Shown: positions 1 through 8,550, counted from the stretch's first letter. The stretch: DNA of 60,389 bases from GWF sp031972135 (GCA_031972135.1 DALYFH010000001.1:1-60389); one strand, 5' to 3'. Notes: generated from the letters alone by a model not told the origin. Made by a program: numbers and translations.

Positions 1-8
1 AATACACA

Positions 9-36
9 AACCCGCACACAGAGGCGGGTTTTTTGT
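9..36 (+). terminator. Intrinsic terminator of a gene upstream of the window
   Basis: A 7-bp GC-rich stem (9-15 with 24-30, aacccgc/gcgggtt) is followed by a T-run. It ends a transcript that starts outside the window, so the first small gene probably has its own promoter or depends on read-through. Confidence 0.8.
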
Positions 37-93
37 TAGGTCTAAGTGACCTAACAACCCCTAGCGGAACCGTAAGGTGAAGTGGGGTAAAAA
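35..93 (+). promoter_or_regulatory. Leader hairpins before the first small gene
   Basis: A perfect 8-bp inverted repeat (gttaggtc at 35-42, gacctaac at 48-55) lies directly after the terminator T-run. An acccc...ggggt pairing follows downstream. These may form a structured 5' leader for the gene at 114, but no known riboswitch motif is recognised. Confidence 0.35.
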
Positions 94-113
94 GTGAAAG
101 GAGGTGAGGATAT

Positions 114-296
114 ATGGCAGATCGTAGAGAGAATCATGATCCAAGACTAATGCCTTTGGATATAACCATGCCACCGTTGCAAGTTGAAACTGTCGAAATT
201 GTTGAGAGCGCAGCAGCACAGGTGCACACAGTTATAGTCACTGGTGTATATGGTCCTGAAGAAGTCGAATTAGAAACAGGATCAGTAAGACGTTAG
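114..296 (+). CDS. Small hypothetical protein, 60 aa
   Basis: I do not recognise a family. The start is well supported by a strong Shine-Dalgarno sequence (aaaggaggtgagg) a few bases upstream, and a perfect 14-bp terminator follows the stop, so this looks like a monocistronic, genuinely expressed small gene. The protein is acidic and hydrophilic with no membrane segment. The middle, VHTVIVTGVYGPEEVELE, could form two beta strands. It has an SD site, whereas many neighbours appear leaderless. Confidence 0.7.
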   Translation: MADRRENHDPRLMPLDITMPPLQVETVEIVESAAAQVHTVIVTGVYGPEEVELETGSVRR

Positions 297-303
297 TGAT
301 TTG

Positions 304-349
304 AACACCCTCCTCTAATGAGAAAGACACTCTAGAGGAGGGTGTTTTG
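304..349 (+). terminator. Strong intrinsic terminator
   Basis: Positions 304-317 and 333-346 form a perfect 14-bp stem that ends in a T-run. It closes the small gene at 114. An alternative GTG start for dprA at 342 lies inside the 3' arm, which is one reason to prefer the ATG at 363. Confidence 0.92.
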
Positions 350-362
350 CTATTATAACGCT

Positions 363-947
363 ATGGATACGGACGTATATTTGTTGGGGGATCAGGCTTG
401 TTTGTCGATGCCCCGGATCGCGGTAGTCGGGACACGGGCAGTGAGTCCATATGGCGAGAGGGTGACGGAGCAGTTTGTAACTGAACTGGTGACTAGAGGG
501 TACTGCATAGTGTCAGGACTAGCTATCGGAGTAGATGCGATAGCGCATAGAACAGCGATCAAAATGGGCGGTAAAACTATAGCAGTCCTTGCTCATGGCC
601 TAGATTATTGTTATCCGTCGGAGCATAGAGGGTTAAAACAGCAAATACTAGATACTGGTGGACTACTAGCTAGTGCATACCCAGAGGGGAATAGGCCAAC
701 TAGAGAGCAGTTTTTTGTGCGTAACGAGCTACTAGTTAAGCTGTCGAATGTGGTCTTGGTAACGTGCAGCCCACATAAGAGTGGGGTCAAAAATACCGTT
801 AAGCACGCAGCCGACTTAGGGCGGGATGTCTATGTGGTTACTGGTCCAGCAGATGATCCTAGTTATGCGGGGACGGTAGAGATAATAGAGAATGGGGGGA
901 TAGCTGTTTGGAGTCCAGAGGAGTTAATAAGTAAGTTGGGTGAATGA
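363..947 (+). CDS. dprA: DprA/Smf-like DNA-processing protein (short form)
   Basis: DprA binds single-stranded DNA and loads RecA during natural transformation. The Rossmann-like DprA core is visible: AVVGTRAVSPYGERVTEQF near the start, then GLAIGVDAIAHRTAI and VLAHGLDYCYPSEH. At about 194 residues this is essentially the core domain, without the N-terminal SAM or C-terminal winged-helix domain of longer homologues. I chose ATG 363 over GTG 342 because 342 is inside a terminator stem and because a TATTAT box at 351 sits just before 363, as expected for a leaderless message. DNA uptake would suit an organism living on salvage. Confidence 0.85.
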   Translation: MDTDVYLLGDQACLSMPRIAVVGTRAVSPYGERVTEQFVTELVTRGYCIVSGLAIGVDAIAHRTAIKMGGKTIAVLAHGLDYCYPSEHRGLKQQILDTGGLLASAYPEGNRPTREQFFVRNELLVKLSNVVLVTCSPHKSGVKNTVKHAADLGRDVYVVTGPADDPSYAGTVEIIENGGIAVWSPEELISKLGE

Positions 948-950
948 CTC

Positions 951-1060
951 AATTATTTACATGTCTCGCGCGCGATTTTGCAGTCCTCACAGCTATCTGA
1001 CGTATCAGAGGAGACGCTCCGGGCTGAAAATCATCGCGCAAAACATGTTTAAGAATAATT
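951..1060. repeat. Inverted-repeat element family A, copy 1
   Basis: The outer arms (acatgt at 959-964 and 1043-1048, with AT-rich extensions) enclose inner arms gcgcgattttgcag and ctgaaaatcatcgcgc. The centre holds a small hairpin ctga-cgta-tcag. The blocks at 974-999 and 1006-1035 recur almost identically at 24229-24254 and 24285-24314, so this is a dispersed element and not a chance hairpin. It contains no coding sequence. Confidence 0.75.
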
Positions 1061-1069
1061 AAGTCATGC

Positions 1070-1075
1070 TATGAT
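1070..1075 (+). promoter_or_regulatory. -10 box (tatgat) of pth, leaderless arrangement
   Basis: The box ends 6 nt before the ATG at 1082. A transcript started about 7 nt downstream of a -10 box would begin at or next to the start codon. No Shine-Dalgarno sequence is present. Confidence 0.55.
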
Positions 1076-1081
1076 CTTTTT

Positions 1082-1612
1082 ATGAAACTCATAGTTGGTC
1101 TAGGTAATCCAGGCGAGAAGTATAAGAATAATCGACACAATATTGGATTTGTTGTGATCGACAAAATAGTCGAGCAAGTAAAAAATGAAAAGTTTAAAGT
1201 TGAAAGTAAGTTTTTTTCTGAGACATCACGCAGCGCAGATTATATTTACGTTAAGCCAACCACTTTTATGAACGACAGCGGCAAAGCAGTAGCTGCCATT
1301 GCCCGCTTTTACAAGATAAAGAACGAAGATATCTATATTATTCATGATGATCTGGATATCCCACTAGGTAGTTACAAAATCCAGCATGGTAAAGCGCCTA
1401 AAGTTCACAATGGACTACTATCTGTTGAACAAACACTAGGGACTAACCTGTATTGGAACGTACGCGTAGGGGTAGAGAATCGAGAAGTAAGAGGAAATAA
1501 AGGAGTACCAGGAGTGGTTTATAGTCTACAGGATTTTGAGGGAGAAGAGAGGCGAATAGTAGGCAAGGTAGTTGAGGAAGTAGTTGCAGATTTGTTGACA
1601 CGCCTGGCATAA
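1082..1612 (+). CDS. pth: Peptidyl-tRNA hydrolase
   Basis: Pth cleaves peptidyl-tRNA released from stalled ribosomes and recycles the tRNA. The opening GLGNPGEKYKNNRHNIGF carries the family's Asn and catalytic His. FMNDSGKAV and the acidic DDLDIPLG segment follow, then VHNGLLSV, which corresponds to the HNG motif. The 176-residue length is normal or slightly short. It sits 19 nt before topA on the same strand. Confidence 0.93.
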   Translation: MKLIVGLGNPGEKYKNNRHNIGFVVIDKIVEQVKNEKFKVESKFFSETSRSADYIYVKPTTFMNDSGKAVAAIARFYKIKNEDIYIIHDDLDIPLGSYKIQHGKAPKVHNGLLSVEQTLGTNLYWNVRVGVENREVRGNKGVPGVVYSLQDFEGEERRIVGKVVEEVVADLLTRLA

Positions 1613-1631
1613 GCGCGTATTTTAATCACAT

Positions 1632-3581
1632 ATGGATTTAGTAATTGTTGAGTCACCAACCAAGGCAAAGACATTATCCCGCTTCTTGGGGCGTGAGTAT
1701 GCGATCGAAGCATCGATGGGTCATATCCGAGATCTACCAGAAAAAGGTGGTGGACTAGCAATCGATGTTGATCATGATTTTGAGCCTAACTACCAGGTAC
1801 TATCTTCTAAAAAGAAACGAGTAGCTGAGCTTAAGGCACTAGCCAAAAAAGCTAACATTATCTATCTGGCGACTGACCCTGACCGTGAGGGAGAGGCCAT
1901 CTCTTATCATGTCCAGTTTTTGCTAGGAGAAAAAAGTGTCAAAGGAGAAGAATCGAGGTTTAAACGAGTAACATTTCATGAAATCACCAAGACAGCAATA
2001 CTTGAGGCATTAAACCACCCTGGTGTGGTTAATATGGACCTAGTTAATGCTCAGCAGGCTAGGAGAGTATTGGACCGGTTAGTCGGCTATACACTCTCGC
2101 CAGTACTGTGGAAAAAGGTGCGACGTGGATTATCGGCTGGGCGTGTACAATCGGTCTCTGTCCGGCTAATCGTAGACAAAGAAAAAGAGATTACAGCATT
2201 TAAGCCAGATGAGTATTGGGAAATATTTGCAAATCTCAAGGCGGTACAAGAAGAGACTTTAAAAGTAGAGTTGGTAAAAATTGAAGGTAAAACAGCAAAA
2301 ATTGATAATGGCGACCTAGCGAGAGCAGTAGTAAAGGATCTGGAGGAGGGGACATATACAGTACTCGGGGTGAGTAATGAAGAGCAAAAAAGCTCCCCCC
2401 AACCGCCATTTACAACATCGCTTCTGCAGCGTGCAGGATCAAATATGTTTGGATACTCTGCCAAGCAGACGATGCAGATCGCCCAGTCCCTATATGAGCG
2501 AGGTCTGATCACTTATCATCGTACCGACTCATACAACCTGGCTACCGAAGCAGTTGAGGCCGCTCGGAGCTATATATTAAGTTCGTATGGCGCTGAGTAT
2601 CTGCCACCTGCACCGAGAGTATATAAAACTAAGGCCGCGAGCGCCCAAGAAGCGCATGAAGCGATAAGACCGACAAACGTGAGTGTGGTTGTAGAGCTAG
2701 AGGGTAGGGATAAAAAACTGTACGAGCTGATCCGATCTAGATTTTTGCAGTGTCAAATGCAGGACGCCAGATTTGATAAAACGACAATACTAGTTGGTTC
2801 TGGTAAATACGAACTTAAAGCCGATGGTAAGCGAATGATCTTTGATGGATATATGCGATTAGGTAAGAGTGCAGACGATGTGTTTTTGCCACAAGTCACT
2901 AGTGGCGAAGTACTACCGCTAATCAAGGTCGAATCAACCCAAAAGTTTACCCAGCCACCAGCTCGCTATAGCGAGGCAGGGCTCATCAAAGAACTGGAGA
3001 AGAGGGGGATAGGCCGGCCTAGTACCTACGCGGCGATTATCAGTACGATACAGGATAGAGGTTATGTTACGAAAGAAGAAAAGAGATTCCATCCTACCGC
3101 TGTCGGCATCGCGGTTGTTGAGTTTTTGACTGCCAACTTTGAGAACGTAATGGCCTATGAGTTTACGGCCCGGATGGAGTCAGATTTAGATGCTGTTGCT
3201 GATGGGCAGAAGAAGTGGGTTGATGTAGTAAGGTCGTTCTGGACGCCGATGAATGAGACAGTAAAGCTAGTTGAAGAAAAAGGTGAAAGGGTAAAGGTCC
3301 AAGTCGAATCGACCGGAGAGAAATGTCCTAAGTGTAAGGAAGGTGAGGTGATTATCCGAACGGGTAAGTTTGGCAAGTTCTTATCATGCAACAGGTACCC
3401 TGAGTGTGATTATAAGGCGCAGTATGTTGAGTACGCGGGAGCAAACCTTTGTCCGACATGTGGGGGGAGAGTGGTCATTAAGAAGAGTAGAAAAGGTAAG
3501 TTTTATGGGTGTGAGAAATATCCGACCTGTACCTGGGCGGCTTGGAAGCTGCCAACAAAGCCAGTGGTCGCTGAGACTTAA
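1632..3581 (+). CDS. topA: DNA topoisomerase I
   Basis: This type IA topoisomerase relaxes negative supercoils. The Toprim domain is at the N-terminus (VIVESPTKAKTL, then DPDREGEAI). GRVQSVSVRLI and the active-site segment GLITYHRTDS, with the catalytic tyrosine, are in the middle. The C-terminus has two four-cysteine zinc ribbons (CPKC...CNRYPEC and CPTC...CEKYPTC). The length of 649 residues is shorter than the E. coli enzyme, mainly in the zinc-ribbon tail. It probably follows pth in one transcript. Confidence 0.96.
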   Translation: MDLVIVESPTKAKTLSRFLGREYAIEASMGHIRDLPEKGGGLAIDVDHDFEPNYQVLSSKKKRVAELKALAKKANIIYLATDPDREGEAISYHVQFLLGEKSVKGEESRFKRVTFHEITKTAILEALNHPGVVNMDLVNAQQARRVLDRLVGYTLSPVLWKKVRRGLSAGRVQSVSVRLIVDKEKEITAFKPDEYWEIFANLKAVQEETLKVELVKIEGKTAKIDNGDLARAVVKDLEEGTYTVLGVSNEEQKSSPQPPFTTSLLQRAGSNMFGYSAKQTMQIAQSLYERGLITYHRTDSYNLATEAVEAARSYILSSYGAEYLPPAPRVYKTKAASAQEAHEAIRPTNVSVVVELEGRDKKLYELIRSRFLQCQMQDARFDKTTILVGSGKYELKADGKRMIFDGYMRLGKSADDVFLPQVTSGEVLPLIKVESTQKFTQPPARYSEAGLIKELEKRGIGRPSTYAAIISTIQDRGYVTKEEKRFHPTAVGIAVVEFLTANFENVMAYEFTARMESDLDAVADGQKKWVDVVRSFWTPMNETVKLVEEKGERVKVQVESTGEKCPKCKEGEVIIRTGKFGKFLSCNRYPECDYKAQYVEYAGANLCPTCGGRVVIKKSRKGKFYGCEKYPTCTWAAWKLPTKPVVAET

Positions 3582-3638
3582 CTGTTCTACTTTGTATTAT
3601 TGCACTGAATGGAGATTGTCGGGTAGGATGGATGGACT

Positions 3639-4178
3639 ATGATTAGTCGAAAGTTGAAAGCACCTAGTAGTAAGTTGTTGGTTTTGAAGCGCAATGAGCG
3701 AGAGCAGGCACTAGAACTACCCAAGATCGCTGATTCTATATTCCTCGCAGCACAAGACGCAGGTGGTACTGATCGAAGTCTAGCAGATCAACTAGGGACA
3801 GAGGTCCTCGAGCGCCTAAAGAAGCAGTACGGCAGACTGACCCAGGTAACTAGTGCCGAGATCGGGGATATGGTTGAGCGAGTACTACTAGAAAAATCTC
3901 ACTACAAAACAGCCAAAGCTTATATTTTAAACAGAGAAAAAAAGAGACAGGTAGAATCAGCCAAGCACGCTCTCGGCGTGCACGACGAAGTAGGACTGAC
4001 CCTCAATGCGCTGACCGTCGCCAAAGAAAAATATATTTTAAAAGACGAGAGTGGCGAAGTGGCAGAGACTGTCGGAGAGATGTTTGCTAGAACAGCCAAA
4101 TTCCTCGCCAGTTGTGAAAAGAAAGATAAAAAAGTCTGGCAAGATAAGTTTGAGATGGTCATGAGAGAGCTTAGGTTT
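3639..4178 (+). CDS. nrdJ: Ribonucleotide reductase class II, N-terminal part up to the gap
   Basis: These 180 residues hold an N-terminal ATP-cone-like regulatory domain (roughly 1-100) and the first helices of the reductase barrel (ETVGEMFARTAKFLAS...). The sequence runs into a 10-N gap exactly where the conserved PNSPTLMNAG-type segment should follow. The rest of the gene resumes at 4189 in a different nominal frame, which I take as a gap-size artefact and not a real frameshift. From family spacing I infer about 10-15 residues are missing. Confidence 0.85.
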
Positions 4179-4188
4179 NNNNNNNNNN
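4179..4188. other. Assembly gap (10 N) inside nrdJ
   Basis: Ten Ns split one reductase gene. The size is probably a placeholder. Family comparison suggests the true missing stretch is a few tens of bases. Confidence 0.95.
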
Positions 4189-5826
4189 CCCAACAATCAG
4201 CTAGCCAACTGTTTTGTCATGCCAATGCCTGATGATATCGAGGGAATCTTTGAATCACTAAAAGAATCTTCGATTCTCAAAAAATATGGTGGGGGAGTTG
4301 GCTTTACCTTTGGGCACATAAGACCCAAAGATGATACTGTTAGCACTACCTCAGGTGCGGCATGCGGACCTGTTTCTCTAATGCAGCTCATAAACGACGC
4401 CTCAGATATATATCTGCAAGCAGGTAAACGCCGGAGTGGTAATATGGTGAGTATCCCAGTCTCGCACCCCGACATCATCGACTTTATTCACTGCAAAGAA
4501 TCTGGACTTAACCTACCACACATCAACTACTCGATAGCACTTACCCACAAGTTTATGGAGGCTGCCAAGAATAATGCAGAATGGGAACTCATTAACCCGA
4601 GGACTGGTCAAGTAACATCGAGAGTATCAGCCAGAGGGATACTCGAAGAGGCAGCCAGGATGGCCTGGAAGAATGGTGACCCAGGACTAATATTTGTAGA
4701 CGAGATCAACAAATATAACCCAACTCCGCACGTAGGCGTGCTTGAGACAGTAAACCTGTGTGGAGAACAGCCACTACTATCTTACGAAGCGTGTAACCTT
4801 GGGAGTATCAACCTTGCGGTTCACGTGAGTGGTACTAACGGTGACAGTCGAGTCGATTGGGACCGATTGAAAGAAAGTGTGGAGATTGCTGTTCGAATGC
4901 TTGACGATGTTGTGTCAGTTTGTGAATATCCTCTCAAAAAGGTGGCTGAAGTAGTAAGAGGAAATCGAAAGATCGGACTCGGGGTCATGGGCTGGGCAGA
5001 TATGCTCGTTAAGCTACATATTCCTTATAACTCAAAAGAAGCACTTGAGCTCGCTGAGAAAGTTATGAGCTTTGTCCAGAAGATCGGTTGGGAGACCTCG
5101 GCCAAACTGGGTCGTGAAAAAGGGAGCTTCCCTAACTTTAAGGGTTCACTCTGGCAAAAGAGAGGCTACAAACATTTTCGTAACGCTACAGTTACTACCA
5201 TCGCTCCGACCGGCACTATCAGCATGATGGCCAATGCATCAGGGGGGATTGAGCCTCACTTTGCACTAGCATACTACCGCAAGAGTATGGGCCAGTATAC
5301 GCTGCCCGAAGTTAATGCTGATCTGGTTAGAGCGATTAAACATGTTAACGGATTATATTCACCAGAGCTAATGGATGAGATCGCACGACTAGGGAGTATC
5401 CAGCACATCGAAGCGATACCCAAACAGATTAGAGACGTCTTTATTACCGCGATGGATTTAACTGCGAGCGAACATGTAGCCATGCTTGCGGCTTTTCAAA
5501 AATACACTGACAATGCAGTATCTAAGACCATCAACCTCCCCAATAGCGCCACAGTTGATGATGTGCTCGATGTCTTTTACCAGGCCTCGGAGCTTAATTG
5601 TAAAGGAATAACTGTGTATAGGGATGGGAGTCGGGACGTGCAGGTGCTAAATGTTGGTAAGAGTGAAAGCCAGATGACCAGTAAGTCAGCGATTCAGCAG
5701 GTCAGTAAGCCTGTAAGTCAGAAACAGAATGAGTTAGGGATGGAGTGCCCTAATTGTGGGGGAAAGCTAGTGAGAGAAGAGGGGTGTAAAAAGTGTTATG
5801 GTTGTGGGTTTGCGGTGTGTGGTTGA
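4189..5826 (+). CDS. nrdJ: Adenosylcobalamin-dependent ribonucleotide reductase (class II), main part
   Basis: This enzyme reduces ribonucleotides to deoxyribonucleotides using a B12-generated radical. The part after the gap opens NNQLANCFVMPMPDD, where the cysteine is the first redox cysteine of the barrel. NLCGEQPLLSYEACNLGSINL carries the Asn, Cys and Glu of the active-site loop, and TIAPTGTISMMANASGGIEP is typical of NrdJ. The C-terminus has a cysteine cluster (CPNCGG...GCKKCYGCG) that acts in re-reduction in this family. Class II enzymes need no partner subunit or oxygen, and no other reductase gene is seen here. The cobalamin must presumably be imported. Confidence 0.93.
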   Translation, partial: PNNQLANCFVMPMPDDIEGIFESLKESSILKKYGGGVGFTFGHIRPKDDTVSTTSGAACGPVSLMQLINDASDIYLQAGKRRSGNMVSIPVSHPDIIDFIHCKESGLNLPHINYSIALTHKFMEAAKNNAEWELINPRTGQVTSRVSARGILEEAARMAWKNGDPGLIFVDEINKYNPTPHVGVLETVNLCGEQPLLSYEACNLGSINLAVHVSGTNGDSRVDWDRLKESVEIAVRMLDDVVSVCEYPLKKVAEVVRGNRKIGLGVMGWADMLVKLHIPYNSKEALELAEKVMSFVQKIGWETSAKLGREKGSFPNFKGSLWQKRGYKHFRNATVTTIAPTGTISMMANASGGIEPHFALAYYRKSMGQYTLPEVNADLVRAIKHVNGLYSPELMDEIARLGSIQHIEAIPKQIRDVFITAMDLTASEHVAMLAAFQKYTDNAVSKTINLPNSATVDDVLDVFYQASELNCKGITVYRDGSRDVQVLNVGKSESQMTSKSAIQQVSKPVSQKQNELGMECPNCGGKLVREEGCKKCYGCGFAVCG

Positions 5827-5860
5827 TACTATAAGACACATTGATGTATAATCAGTGTGT

Positions 5861-6052
5861 ATGAATCCTATTGAAGCAATAAATATTTTCTTTAGAGACA
5901 TCGGAAGAACCGAAAAAAAAAGTAGTCAAGCATGGCTTGAGTACCAAACTGCTAGGGAGATTGTATTTACACACGGAGCTATGGGAGTTGCTGTTTTAGC
6001 TGGATTATGTGGTGGCGCTGGTGCGATTATTACTTTATTTAGCGGTAATTAG
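5861..6052 (+). CDS. Small membrane protein, 63 aa
   Basis: No family is recognised. The N-terminal half is charged and the C-terminal half (about 38-60) is a Gly/Ala-rich hydrophobic stretch that looks like one membrane helix. I use ATG 5861 and not the upstream GTG because a perfect TATAAT box (5847-5852) lies 8 nt before it, suggesting a leaderless message. Confidence 0.55.
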   Translation: MNPIEAINIFFRDIGRTEKKSSQAWLEYQTAREIVFTHGAMGVAVLAGLCGGAGAIITLFSGN

Positions 6053-6114
6053 TGAGAGTGTGTTACTTTGATCGACTTGTTGGGCATATCTGAATTGTGT
6101 AGACTAGTTGAGCC

Positions 6115-7221
6115 ATGAAAGTATATTTTGCCGCAGCCGTATCACTAGATCGCACAATGCTCCCGGTTTATCGACAGATCGTGGCCGAGGTCAAAAAACT
6201 AGGCCACACAGTCATTAACAGTCATGTAGTAGACCCGGAGATGCCGGTAGGAGACAACCTGTCTGCAGCTGCGTTATATAAGCGTGAGACTATCCTAATA
6301 GACCAAGCAGACGCGCTAATTGCCGATGTAACCAAGCCTTCGTGGGGGACAGCATTCCTAATGGAGCACGCATTATCTAAGGATAAGCCAGTACTGGTTT
6401 TGTATTACAAAGAGGCAGATCGTCCGCTACCCATGATGATCGAGGGGCATCCTGAAGTGTATGTAGCTCATTACACTAAGGGAAATATTAGAACAGTGTT
6501 GCGTAAGAACTTAGATTATTTTGTCGTTATGCACAAGCGCAAAGGCAAGTTAATCGTAATCGATGGGACAGACGGGAGTGGTAAAGGGACACAGACTGAG
6601 CTTCTGCTCAAATACCTCGAAGATAATAATAAACCGAATAAATTTATCGATTTTCCCCGTTATTACACCTCTTTTCATGGCAAGATGGTGGGGAGGTATC
6701 TCTCGGGTGAGTTTGGGACTCTCGAGTCGGCTAGTCCGTACCTGTCCTCGCTTTTTTATGCGATGGACCGCCTGACTGCCAGGGATGAGATCGTGGACTG
6801 GCTAGAGGAGGGAAATACTATCGTTGCAAATCGCTACACTACGAGTTCGATGGCTTTTCAGACTGCCAGGATCGAACCAGATAAGCAGGAGGAGTTTTTG
6901 CGTTGGCTATATGCGATGGAATACAAAGAACACAAACTACCCAAAGAAGATATAGTGTTATTTCTTTATGTGCCAGTTGAGATTAGCCAAAAACTGATCG
7001 AAAAAAAGGATAAGCGTGAGTATGTTAAAGGCAAGAAAAAAGATATTAACGAGGCAAACGTCGCTTATCAACAGAGTGTACTCAAACTTTACCTAGAACT
7101 AGCAAAGCGTTATAAGCACTGGGTGGTAATCCCATGCGTTGATGGGAGTGGCAAACTGTATTCGGTCGAGACTATCCACAAAAAGATTGTCTCAACATTA
7201 AAAGAGCGAGGGGTCCTGTGA
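6115..7221 (+). CDS. Fusion: nucleoside 2-deoxyribosyltransferase-like domain plus thymidylate kinase
   Basis: Residues 1 to about 138 look like the nucleoside deoxyribosyltransferase / DNPH1 (RCL) fold: MKVYFAAAVS start, a KRETILIDQADALIADVTKPSWGT segment and a candidate catalytic Glu in LMEHAL (about 84). Residues 143-368 are a thymidylate kinase, with P-loop GTDGSGKGT (151-159), DFPRY and NRYTTSSMAFQ. The reading frame is continuous and the kinase segment begins MHKRKGKLIVIDG, so an internal start is also possible. The N-domain could release or exchange bases on deoxynucleotides while the kinase makes dTDP. The thymidine kinase gene overlaps its stop, which supports a pyrimidine deoxynucleotide salvage role. 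Confidence 0.85.
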   Translation: MKVYFAAAVSLDRTMLPVYRQIVAEVKKLGHTVINSHVVDPEMPVGDNLSAAALYKRETILIDQADALIADVTKPSWGTAFLMEHALSKDKPVLVLYYKEADRPLPMMIEGHPEVYVAHYTKGNIRTVLRKNLDYFVVMHKRKGKLIVIDGTDGSGKGTQTELLLKYLEDNNKPNKFIDFPRYYTSFHGKMVGRYLSGEFGTLESASPYLSSLFYAMDRLTARDEIVDWLEEGNTIVANRYTTSSMAFQTARIEPDKQEEFLRWLYAMEYKEHKLPKEDIVLFLYVPVEISQKLIEKKDKREYVKGKKKDINEANVAYQQSVLKLYLELAKRYKHWVVIPCVDGSGKLYSVETIHKKIVSTLKERGVL

Positions 7222-7787
7222 AGAGAGGCAAACTAGTCGCCATTACGGGACCTATGTTTGCTGGTAAGACGACATATTTGATAAAAGTGTATGGGGATGG
7301 GGACGGGATAGTAGTTTTTAAGCCTGATTTGGACAAAAGATACACAAAGAGACCAGTGGTAATTTCCCATAACCGTTCAGAGATACCTTCTGTACTAGTT
7401 AATAATGATCGTCCTGAGGAGATGTTAGAGTTAGTTGGGGACTCTCGAACCGTCCTGGTGGATGAAGTCAATTTTTTTGCAGAAACAGTTGTTTCAGTAG
7501 TTGAAAAACTAGTTAAGAACGGGGTAGATGTATATGTGGCTGGACTAAATATGTATGCTGATGGCGACTCCTGGGGGCCGATGAATATGCTCATGAGCCA
7601 TGCAGATGAGAAACATGAGTTAACTGCTCGGTGTGATGGAGATCAGGGTAGATGTAGTGCTCCCGCGACTAGGAGCTACCGTAAAGTGCCCGAGATGGAC
7701 CGTGTCCAGGTAGCAGGGGCAGCGGAGTATGGCGCAGCCTGCCCAGAGCACTACCAGGCACTGCATCACGCACCCAAACATAGTTAA
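7218..7787 (+). CDS. tdk: Thymidine kinase (type II)
   Basis: It phosphorylates thymidine to dTMP, the substrate of the kinase encoded just upstream. The P-loop GPMFAGKTT, VVFKPDLDKR, the DEVNFF (Walker B-like) motif and CSAPATRSYRKV near the C-terminus match type II TK. Cysteines at the zinc-binding end (ARCDGDQGRC...ACPEH) are partly retained. The start is GTG at 7218 and overlaps the upstream stop by 4 nt, so translation is probably coupled. The C-terminal zinc lobe is somewhat divergent. Confidence 0.92.
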   Translation: MKRGKLVAITGPMFAGKTTYLIKVYGDGDGIVVFKPDLDKRYTKRPVVISHNRSEIPSVLVNNDRPEEMLELVGDSRTVLVDEVNFFAETVVSVVEKLVKNGVDVYVAGLNMYADGDSWGPMNMLMSHADEKHELTARCDGDQGRCSAPATRSYRKVPEMDRVQVAGAAEYGAACPEHYQALHHAPKHS

Positions 7788-7813
7788 GATTAACAGGCTA
7801 GAATAGAGGTTAT

Positions 7814-8527
7814 ATGAACTACTGGGAGTTGTGGAAGCGGAGGCGGGAAAAAAAATATCAAATACTATATAAGCGTGGCCCATCTACTCTAGCTCTGGTT
7901 TTTGCAGGCATGGCTCTATCACTCTGGGGGATATTTGCGCTCCTTTCTTCGTATCCAGTTTTTTTGTATTTTTACTACACTATCGTGCCGAGCACTACCA
8001 AACTACTATCCAAAGCGATCGCACAGACTGGGACGGAGAGTGAGGCTGTATTTATTAGGCAAACTCCTACGACAATGCCTGACGAACCTAAACCGAGTAT
8101 TACCAAAGACACTAGTCTACCAGAGGGTCAGTACCTAGCGATCCCAGCGCTCGGGATAGATACTACAGTCTGGGAGGCTTCATCATCAGCCTATGAAGAT
8201 GCGCTACGCAAAGGAGTGTGGCGAGTTCCAGAGTTCTCGACACCGGAATCAGGAGTAGGTCGGCCGATTATCCTAGCTGCACACAGATTTGGGTATGTCG
8301 ACTGGACACAGAACTACCGTGAGCAGAATTCTTTTTATAACTTGCCAGACTTAAAGGTAGGGGAGAGCATAGTCCTCACCTGGAATCAGCATAGGTATAC
8401 CTACAAAGTAAAAAAGATCGAGGAGGGGAGCGAGATTACAGATTACTCGAGTGATCTCATACTATATACGTGCAAGTTTTTGGTGTCGCCAGTTAGGGTA
8501 ATAGTATACGCAGATCTGGTAGAGTAG
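7814..8527 (+). CDS. Membrane-anchored sortase
   Basis: Sortases join exported proteins to each other or to the cell surface. Residues about 25-60 form a hydrophobic membrane anchor. The beta-barrel catalytic domain follows a linker. The catalytic His is in AAHRFG, the Cys is in LILYTC, and the Arg is about eight residues later in PVRVIVY, giving the full triad. A TAGAAT box lies 9 nt before the start. The gene next to it encodes a small exported protein, which could be its substrate although no classic LPxTG motif is visible there. Confidence 0.9.
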   Translation: MNYWELWKRRREKKYQILYKRGPSTLALVFAGMALSLWGIFALLSSYPVFLYFYYTIVPSTTKLLSKAIAQTGTESEAVFIRQTPTTMPDEPKPSITKDTSLPEGQYLAIPALGIDTTVWEASSSAYEDALRKGVWRVPEFSTPESGVGRPIILAAHRFGYVDWTQNYREQNSFYNLPDLKVGESIVLTWNQHRYTYKVKKIEEGSEITDYSSDLILYTCKFLVSPVRVIVYADLVE

Positions 8528-8550
8528 TCCTTGTTTATATAGATATAGGG

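Noticed and set aside
342..365. GTG start of dprA at 342
   Set aside because: It lies inside the 3' arm of a 14-bp terminator stem. ATG 363 has a -10 box at leaderless spacing.
4179..4232. Frameshift mutation in nrdJ
   Set aside because: The frame change coincides with the N gap, so it is an assembly artefact until the gap is closed.
5824..5826. Alternative genetic code with UGA read as glycine
   Set aside because: UGA ends dprA, nrdJ and several other genes at normal protein ends, and prfA plus UAA/UAG use are ordinary.
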